NCBI GenBank assembly: GCA_013041585.1
Contig: JABEVM010000056.1
Span: 1-16,837 of the forward strand
Direction: 5' to 3'
Origin: Chlamydiota bacterium
GTDB taxonomy: Bacteria > Chlamydiota > Chlamydiia > Chlamydiales > Rhabdochlamydiaceae
Length of the DNA stretch: 16,837 nt
How positions within the stretch are numbered: position 1 is the first letter of the stretch; the number at the start of each line of letters is the position of its first letter. The position numbers and the translations under genes are program-made. The notes beneath the pieces were generated by a model. The model searched no databases and was not told the origin of the DNA. It saw only the letters and a program-made list of their open reading frames with translations. Shown here piece after piece: positions 8,291 to 13,856 of the stretch.

Positions 8291-10513
8291 TTAGTTCACA
8301 TCTTGGGTTAGGTGCTTGATCAAATAGACCGTAGCTTTTGTTTGTTTTCCATGATTTGCAATTTCCATCGTATAAGAATTTACTTTCTTTACTGTTTCAG
8401 AAGGATCTTCGGTGTAGAGAGCCTTCTTTTTTCCAGGTTGAACTCCAACTGCTAAAGAGGGGAATTCTATATCATGGAACCCTCTAGTTAGGTACCCTTT
8501 GACCAGGGCATGCGCATTTGTTTCTGTAAAACACCTGTGATAACAAGTTCCAGAGCGATCGAAAGCATATCCATAAACTCCCATGTAGGTGATTTCACCC
8601 ACTGTCATCCGCCCTGGAAGAAAGTAATGTGTTTCACCTTTTTTCGCTTTATCTTGCCTTATTTTATCTGTGAGTCCTTCCGCTAAAACATGCTTATCAA
8701 TTTCTTTAGAGAAGGCGTGAAAAGCCACCATTTTATCTTGTACGGCTTTAGGCAGATCTCTGAATCTAGGATCCTCTAACGCTTTTGCAGGATCGGTAAA
8801 CCATGATTCGACATAATCTGAGTAGGGCATTGCAAAGACTTGAGGACTCATTTTTCTCTGAGCAGCTGATGAAGAAGAGGCTTCAGTTTGCTGAGGAGCT
8901 ACAGGTGTAGGTGTGAGTGTCAGAGCATCTAATGAGAGATCTTTTTTCTTTTTGGGTACGGGCTGTACTTTGGGAGCTTGATGTTCTTCTTTTTTAGAAA
9001 CTGCTTTTTTGCTTGAAGATGCCGCCTCTTCTATCTGCGCTACACGGCTCTCTTGGACACTCTTTCCAAAAAGCTGATCTGGATCCGCTACGTTTTTTTC
9101 GTCTATAGTAGAGATCCTGCGAGAGAATAGTTCGATCTTATCTTCTCTTGGCGCTTTTTGAGGGGATGGCGCAAATAAAATGGCATATCCAACTTTATAA
9201 GCCTTCACATAGGCATCTTTTGTAAATTCGTATTCTTCGCGATATCTGTAATACTCCAAAAAGTTCATCATATTTAAGTCATGAGCACTTACAGATCCTG
9301 TCGTTTGAAGGATATGTTGTGTTTTTCTAATAGCAATCGAGTAAGAATCTATAATAGCTCTCAAAGGCAGTAACTGGTAGAAATCGGGAGCATTGATTTG
9401 ATACCTAAAGCTTAAAGAGAAGAATTGCTTGAAAATAGGGATCATTCCTTTATCGATCTTCTTTCTTTCTCGTTCAACAAGCTTCCCTTCTATCGTTTTT
9501 AAAAAGATCTCAAATAGGTGTTTTAATTTTTTCGGTGTAGTCTCACTGTCTAGGTTTTGGCGCAGCAATGCTATGATTTCTAACAGTCTTGGTGTTCCTA
9601 TATGGTCCACATCAGCAAAAAAATCCTTACTATTTATAGTTGGCTCGTCAAATTGAAGTTTCTCTTTTGTAGACTCTGTAAATGTAGAGCAAAAAATCAA
9701 TGCAAGCCCCGGGTCAAACTCGGTCAATTCTTCAAAAAATTCCGTAAAATGTTGTTCATCTGTTTTATCATTGGAGAATATTGCTTGACTTGCTCTATAG
9801 CTTTGATCTGCAGAGAGGATAAAGCTTTCATCTTGTTTTAGAATGTGAACGAGGAAAAACACTCTTGTATACGCCTCTAGTAAGCCGCAAACTTCATGTT
9901 GATAACTGAGAAGAGAAAGAAGGTGTTGGTACTCTTTCCATTGTTCTTTGGGAGGCAGAGACTGAATCCTTTGAAGAACTTTGGGTAAATTGACTTCTAC
10001 AGGATGAGGCTCTTTGCCTTGCTTTTTCTGTATTTCCGCATCAATTTGCTCTAGCAAACTTGTTAAATATTTGCCCTTTGAAGTTGCAAAATCAATTCCA
10101 TAGTTATCTCGGAAAGTAAGCATTAGGTCGTAAGCTTTAGCAGCTGAGCGTAAGTAGAGTAAATCTTGTAAGCTATGAGGAACTCCTAATAGGCGTTTAA
10201 AGACACCATCTAGAAGCTGCGTAACATTTGTTGGATTGTTTAAATCATTCAGAGAAACTCTATTCTCTAAAGGCGTATTTTCAATAAGTGCTTGCGCGGC
10301 GCTTGCCATCTCTTGCTGCGGAGGTAGCGCTGCAGGCGGCAGAAACTGTATGGCCTGCTGAATAGGCATGAGAAAAAGAAGTTCTCCATCCGGATACCAA
10401 GAATAATTTCTAGGGAAGGAGAAGGCAAGTTCGATTCCGGTGACAAATTCCGACATTTTTTTAGGGGGAATAAAACCTTGCGGAGCTGGCAAATAGGGAC
10501 TTAAACGCTGCAT
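8291..10513 (-). CDS. Unknown 740-residue protein: helical body, Ser/Lys/Pro linker, distinct C-terminal domain
   Basis: I do not recognise this protein. The open frame extends to a TTG at 10615 (774 residues). I prefer the ATG at 10513 because AAAAGG lies 6 bases upstream of it (10520-10525), whereas the TTG has no such site. Numbering from the ATG, residues 1 to about 465 are predicted mainly helical and hydrophilic overall, with no signal peptide or membrane segment. Residues about 486-556 form a low-complexity linker rich in Ser, Lys, Pro and Gln (AASSSKK, PKKKK, ASSSSAAQ). Residues about 556-740 form a separate mixed alpha/beta domain with many aromatics and histidines (THYFLPGRM at 628-636, CYHRCF at 657-662). 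The architecture of globular domain, flexible linker and terminal domain resembles effector or toxin-like proteins, but no catalytic motif can be named. It has its own promoter and is followed by the methyltransferase gene. Confidence 0.82.
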   Translation of the reverse strand: MQRLSPYLPAPQGFIPPKKMSEFVTGIELAFSFPRNYSWYPDGELLFLMPIQQAIQFLPPAALPPQQEMASAAQALIENTPLENRVSLNDLNNPTNVTQLLDGVFKRLLGVPHSLQDLLYLRSAAKAYDLMLTFRDNYGIDFATSKGKYLTSLLEQIDAEIQKKQGKEPHPVEVNLPKVLQRIQSLPPKEQWKEYQHLLSLLSYQHEVCGLLEAYTRVFFLVHILKQDESFILSADQSYRASQAIFSNDKTDEQHFTEFFEELTEFDPGLALIFCSTFTESTKEKLQFDEPTINSKDFFADVDHIGTPRLLEIIALLRQNLDSETTPKKLKHLFEIFLKTIEGKLVERERKKIDKGMIPIFKQFFSLSFRYQINAPDFYQLLPLRAIIDSYSIAIRKTQHILQTTGSVSAHDLNMMNFLEYYRYREEYEFTKDAYVKAYKVGYAILFAPSPQKAPREDKIELFSRRISTIDEKNVADPDQLFGKSVQESRVAQIEEAASSSKKAVSKKEEHQAPKVQPVPKKKKDLSLDALTLTPTPVAPQQTEASSSSAAQRKMSPQVFAMPYSDYVESWFTDPAKALEDPRFRDLPKAVQDKMVAFHAFSKEIDKHVLAEGLTDKIRQDKAKKGETHYFLPGRMTVGEITYMGVYGYAFDRSGTCYHRCFTETNAHALVKGYLTRGFHDIEFPSLAVGVQPGKKKALYTEDPSETVKKVNSYTMEIANHGKQTKATVYLIKHLTQDVN

Positions 10514-10519
10514 TATAAA

Positions 10520-10525
10520 CCTTTT
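10520..10525 (-). promoter_or_regulatory. Shine-Dalgarno site favouring the ATG at 10513
   Basis: On the minus strand AAAAGG precedes the ATG by 6 bases. No comparable site precedes the upstream TTG at 10615. This decides the start I prefer for the 740-residue protein. Confidence 0.55.
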
Positions 10526-10641
10526 ATGAGTAATATTATTTAGTGGACCTTCGAGTGAAGGTCCTATTTCTCTAGAACATTTATCTAAAGATTGATTCCG
10601 GATGACCTGATTCAACTCTAGTTATATTTTTGATTTAATAA

Positions 10642-10670
10642 GTTATACTAAATTTTATTTAATAAATCAA
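10642..10670 (-). promoter_or_regulatory. Sigma70-type promoter for the unknown protein / methyltransferase unit
   Basis: On the minus strand a -35 box TTGATT (10665-10670) is separated by exactly 17 bases from a -10 box TATAAC (10642-10647, five of six consensus positions). The predicted transcription start is near 10635, giving a leader of about 120 bases to the ATG at 10513 or about 20 bases to the TTG at 10615. The -35 box overlaps one arm of an 11-bp inverted repeat, which could be an operator. Confidence 0.6.
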
Positions 10671-10698
10671 TAAATAACTGTTATTAATTATTTATTGA
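10667..10698. repeat. Perfect 11-bp inverted repeat overlapping the -35 box
   Basis: TCAATAAATAA at 10667-10677 is repeated in inverted orientation at 10688-10698 with a 10-base spacer. It is almost entirely A/T and has no following T-run, so it is a poor terminator. Its left arm overlaps the -35 box of the promoter read to the left, a position suited to a repressor or activator site. In such AT-rich DNA chance palindromes are common, so the function is uncertain. Confidence 0.45.
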
Positions 10699-10718
10699 AA
10701 ATAAGTTGGATTATAGAA

Positions 10719-10737
10719 AAGGTATTAGAAAAACCTT
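10719..10737 (-). terminator. Weak possible terminator hairpin at the end of glgP
   Basis: On the minus strand AAGGT and ACCTT form a 5-bp stem with a 9-base loop, beginning inside the glgP stop codon and followed by the short pyrimidine tract TTCT. The stem is short and the tail poor, so this is only a candidate; no better terminator is seen between glgP and the next gene. Confidence 0.25.
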
Positions 10738-13258
10738 ACCGTTGCCACAAAATTTCTGAAGCTTCGAGTGGGACTGCGCAGTCCGGAAAGAAGGGGACGG
10801 CTCTAGGAGTATATTCGCTTGGAGGGCGATCTGCAGGAACCGATGCGCTATAGAGATATGTGCTTGGATCTCCTACAAGCTGTTTTATTCTTGTCATTTC
10901 TATGGAAGAGGGACCTTGGGGTCCATTGCTATAAAGCTGAACTTTCACCGCATTTGGATCAACACCATTCAAATAGAGTTGAACTTCAAAGGTATGCTTG
11001 TTTTGCGCTGTTTCCACTTTCAGCTGGCCAAATCGCAAGAAACTCCAATTCTGTTTAAGAGAGTTTTTCCAATCTACGATTTGCTTTCCTAAAGCGGCTC
11101 CATTTGCAGATTTTTTTCGAAATAGATTTGCAGCAGGAAGGTAATATTCTTCTGTATACTGACGCACAGTCCTGTCTGCGGAAAAACGAGGAGAAAGCTG
11201 CGACATGCTTTCTCGAATTCGTGAAACCCATTTTGTTGGAATCCCTTCTTTGTTTCTCGTGTAAAATTCTGGGATCACTTCCTTTTCTAGAATGTCATAG
11301 AGTTTACTTGCTTCCTCTGCGTCAATTGCTGGATCAGCATCATGTTCTTGTCCATCTCCAAGTGCCCAACCCACTTCAGGAGAATAAGCCTCTGACCACC
11401 ATCCATCGAGCTCAGATAGATTGATCCCTCCATTACCGAGGACTTTCATTCCGCTTGTTCCACAGGCTTCCCAAGGTCTACGCGGCGTGTTGATCCATAG
11501 ATCAACGCCGCGGACAAGATGCTCTGTGAGTAGAATGTCGTAATCAGATAAGAAGATAGCGTGAGGTCTTACATCAGGTCTACGTAGGAATAGGATCCAC
11601 TGCTGGATTAGATCTTGACCAAGCTTATCAGCCGGGTGAGCTTTACCTGCTATGATGAGTTGAACAGGTCTATTTGTATTATTTAAAATACGCACGAGTC
11701 TTTCTTGGTCGTGAAGAAGCATGTTAGGTCTTTTATACGTTGCAAACCGTCTTGCAAATCCAAGTGTCAATGTGTTTGGATCAAATATCCGTTTTGCAAA
11801 CTCGACCATTTCTTCAGAAAAGCCCCTAGCAGCTAGTTGTTTAGCTAGGCGTCCTCTTGCATAGGTGATTAGATTTTTACGCATGCTACTACGCATCTGC
11901 CATAGCTTATCGTCCGGCACATTTTTAAAATCCCTTTCTAAATTGCATGTTGTACCAAGTAAGTGACAAGTTCCGCAAAATTGTTTCCAAAGATTTCCTG
12001 CTTCTATGGAGTTCCAACTCGGCATGTGAACGCCATTTGTCACATGACTTACTGGCACTTCTTCTTCTGGCCACCTAGGAAAAAGTGAGCTAAAGATTTG
12101 GCGGCTGACCTTGCCATGTAACCTACTAACGCCATTGATCGCTCCGCTTCCTCGAATAGCTAGATAGGCCATATTGAAATTTTCATTTTGGTCATTTGGA
12201 TTTTGACGACCAAAGGCTAATAGATCCTGAACTGTTATACCTAGTTTTTCTCTTGCGTATTTACCGAGATACTGCTCGATGAGAAAGGGAGAGAAACGAT
12301 CAAATCCAGCTGGAACTGCCGTGTGAGTAGTAAAAAGATTGCCGGCTTTTGTTGTTGCAAGAGCTGCTTCAAAAGACACTTTAGTCTCTTGCATGAAATA
12401 TTTTGCGCGCTCTAGGATTGCAAAAGCTGCATGTCCTTCATTGAGGTGGCATACTTCTGGTTTTATTCTCAGTTCCTCAAGAAGTCTCCATCCGCCTATC
12501 CCTAAGATGAGCTCTTGTTGCAGACGGATCTCTGCGTCGCCGCCATACAACTCACTTGTAATCCCTCGATGAGGAGGATAGTTTGATGCATCGTTACTAT
12601 CGAGCAAATAGAGTTTGACTCTACCAATCTTTACTTCCCAAGCTCTCAGCCATACCGACCAACCGGGAAGGGCTATTTCAATTCGGAGCCATTCTCCATT
12701 ACTTCTTCGCAAAGGAGTAATGGGCAATTGCTCCGGGCTGTTGAACGGATAGAATGCTTTTTGCGCTCCATCTTTGTCGATGACTTGTCTAAAATATCCC
12801 TGTTGGTAAAGAAGTCCTATCGCAACGACTGGAACCCCAAGATCGCTTGCGGCTTTGAGTTGATCGCCAGCTACATTGCCAAGCCCTCCGGAATAGATGG
12901 GAAGAGCTTCATCTAACATATATTCCATACTAAAGTAGGCAATACGAGTTAAGGGGGTGGAGCTGTGGGTTTGCTCAAACCAAGCAGGAGTTTTGAGCTC
13001 TACTTGGTACGTTTTTATCAGATTGCTTACAAGTTTACAAAAGCTTGGATCAGCAAGTTTCTGTTTTAGCTTTTCTGTAGATACAGTTTGTAGAACTACC
13101 CAAGGATTGCGAAGGAGTTCCCATAATTCTGGATCTAGCAGCTCCCATACTTTGTCAACGCTATGATTTTGATTCCAAGACCAGACGAAGTCAGTTGCAA
13201 GGGCTTCTAATTCATCATAGCCTTTTATTTCTTCACGTTTGTCGTCAATTTTGGTCAT
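10736..13258 (-). CDS. glgP: Alpha-glucan (glycogen/maltodextrin) phosphorylase, GT35, DUF3417-containing type
   Basis: This 840-residue enzyme releases glucose-1-phosphate from the non-reducing ends of alpha-1,4-glucans by phosphorolysis, in glycogen or maltodextrin catabolism in the cytosol. The N-terminal about 110 residues form the DUF3417-like helical cap (DFVWSWNQNHS, LLDPELWELL) typical of the alpha-glucan family phosphorylases found in Thermotoga, Thermus and mycobacteria. The catalytic part shows YFSMEYML (108-115), IYSGGLGNVAGD (121-132), HLNEGHAAF, GFARRFATYKRP and AGKAHPAD. Its pyridoxal-phosphate motif is ACGTSGMK, with Lys605 as the Schiff-base lysine. The last about 100 residues form a predicted beta-rich accessory domain also usual in this subtype. 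Length and motifs are complete. The gene follows the DoxX gene by 32 bp on the same strand and is probably translated from a shared transcript; no clear Shine-Dalgarno sequence precedes its ATG. The preferred glucan is not readable. Confidence 0.96.
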   Translation of the reverse strand: MTKIDDKREEIKGYDELEALATDFVWSWNQNHSVDKVWELLDPELWELLRNPWVVLQTVSTEKLKQKLADPSFCKLVSNLIKTYQVELKTPAWFEQTHSSTPLTRIAYFSMEYMLDEALPIYSGGLGNVAGDQLKAASDLGVPVVAIGLLYQQGYFRQVIDKDGAQKAFYPFNSPEQLPITPLRRSNGEWLRIEIALPGWSVWLRAWEVKIGRVKLYLLDSNDASNYPPHRGITSELYGGDAEIRLQQELILGIGGWRLLEELRIKPEVCHLNEGHAAFAILERAKYFMQETKVSFEAALATTKAGNLFTTHTAVPAGFDRFSPFLIEQYLGKYAREKLGITVQDLLAFGRQNPNDQNENFNMAYLAIRGSGAINGVSRLHGKVSRQIFSSLFPRWPEEEVPVSHVTNGVHMPSWNSIEAGNLWKQFCGTCHLLGTTCNLERDFKNVPDDKLWQMRSSMRKNLITYARGRLAKQLAARGFSEEMVEFAKRIFDPNTLTLGFARRFATYKRPNMLLHDQERLVRILNNTNRPVQLIIAGKAHPADKLGQDLIQQWILFLRRPDVRPHAIFLSDYDILLTEHLVRGVDLWINTPRRPWEACGTSGMKVLGNGGINLSELDGWWSEAYSPEVGWALGDGQEHDADPAIDAEEASKLYDILEKEVIPEFYTRNKEGIPTKWVSRIRESMSQLSPRFSADRTVRQYTEEYYLPAANLFRKKSANGAALGKQIVDWKNSLKQNWSFLRFGQLKVETAQNKHTFEVQLYLNGVDPNAVKVQLYSNGPQGPSSIEMTRIKQLVGDPSTYLYSASVPADRPPSEYTPRAVPFFPDCAVPLEASEILWQR

Positions 13259-13290
13259 AGTAGTGGAAGCTGCTTTTTTGTTGGTTTAGT

Positions 13291-13674
13291 TTACTTTTTT
13301 GTCATGCTAAGTGGTCCTGAACCGAAATAAGCAATGATGAGCGCGGCTCCAACCAAGGCTAAATTTTTCATGAACATGGCTCTTTGCATCATAGCTGCCA
13401 TAGGATCTGGCATAGCCCAATAATTGTGCATCATAAGGGTAACCGGAACTAAGAAAATGACAATAAGCCAAGCTCCAATACGCGCTTTATATCCTAAGAG
13501 GATGCTAAGGCCTCCTAGCACGGAAATCAGTCCTGATAGAGGCACAAGAAATGGAGCCATTGGACATCCATAATTTGATGCATACGCAATTGTTTGGGGA
13601 AAGAAGTGAGAAATTCCAGCGAAAATGAAGATAGAAGAGAAAAGTATTCTACCTAAAAGAACGACAACTTTCAT
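13291..13674 (-). CDS. DoxX-family four-helix membrane protein
   Basis: This 127-residue protein has four hydrophobic segments (about residues 5-23, 42-61, 66-84 and 100-118) and the DoxX family pattern: GRILFSSIFIFAGISHF at the start, the GYKARIGAWLIVIFLVP helix, HNYW after it, and MKNLALVGAALIIAYFG in the last helix. The family (PF07681) lies in the inner membrane. Members have been linked to thiosulfate:quinone oxidation in archaea and to redox or oxidative-stress complexes in other bacteria, but most, including this one, have no assigned substrate. The start is well supported: AAAAGGA (13682-13688) lies 7 bases before the ATG. It appears to be the first gene of a unit with glgP, which may be incidental. 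A 182-bp intergenic region with two dyads lies upstream. Confidence 0.9.
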   Translation of the reverse strand: MKVVVLLGRILFSSIFIFAGISHFFPQTIAYASNYGCPMAPFLVPLSGLISVLGGLSILLGYKARIGAWLIVIFLVPVTLMMHNYWAMPDPMAAMMQRAMFMKNLALVGAALIIAYFGSGPLSMTKK

Positions 13675-13681
13675 AATTTGA

Positions 13682-13688
13682 TCCTTTT
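13682..13688 (-). promoter_or_regulatory. Strong Shine-Dalgarno site for the DoxX gene
   Basis: AAAAGGA on the minus strand ends 7 bases before the ATG at 13674. It is the clearest ribosome binding site in the window and fixes this start. Confidence 0.7.
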
Positions 13689-13758
13689 GAAGGGTTTGTT
13701 TTTGCTGAATCTTGAGAAGGATCTTTTAGAAATCGTTCTCAAAAAAAACATATTGGAT

Positions 13759-13776
13759 ATTTGAATTTCTTCAAAT
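13759..13776. repeat. 7-4-7 inverted repeat upstream of the DoxX gene
   Basis: ATTTGAA and TTCAAAT flank TTTC. The dyad lies 85-102 bases upstream of the DoxX start, where the promoter of the DoxX-glgP unit should be. A weak -10-like TATGTT (minus strand, 13748-13753) lies next to it, and a TTTGAA inside the dyad could act as a poor -35. It could be an operator; function is inferred from position only. Confidence 0.35.
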
Positions 13777-13786
13777 CAAAACTTTG

Positions 13787-13805
13787 CAGTTGTAACTTAC
13801 AATTG
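13787..13805. repeat. 19-bp near-perfect palindrome between the lipase-like gene and the DoxX gene
   Basis: CAGTTGTAA and TTACAATTG flank a single C, with one mismatch (G at 13789 against T at 13803). It sits 52 bases past the stop of the 979-residue gene and 113 bases upstream of the DoxX start. It could be a regulator binding site for the DoxX-glgP unit. It lacks the T-run expected of an intrinsic terminator for the upstream gene. Confidence 0.35.
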
Positions 13806-13856
13806 AAAAGATTGCAGGGGAATGGAAAGACAAGAACGGGACTTTTTTACGCCTTC

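Noticed and set aside
7573..8308. Giant protein and 740-residue protein both end in DVN just before the stop, with similar codons
   Set aside because: Three residues is too short to mean anything; the residues before them differ, and the two ends are not otherwise similar.
8291..10513. Toxin-immunity pair formed by the 740-residue protein and the downstream gene
   Set aside because: The downstream gene is a clear O-methyltransferase with intact catalytic motifs, not an immunity-type protein.
10667..10698. Inverted repeat read as the glgP terminator
   Set aside because: The stem is nearly pure A/T and lacks a following T-run; its overlap with a good -35 box fits a regulatory site better.
11104..11424. 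106-residue plus-strand frame inside glgP
   Set aside because: It is antisense to conserved phosphorylase sequence and has no recognisable product.
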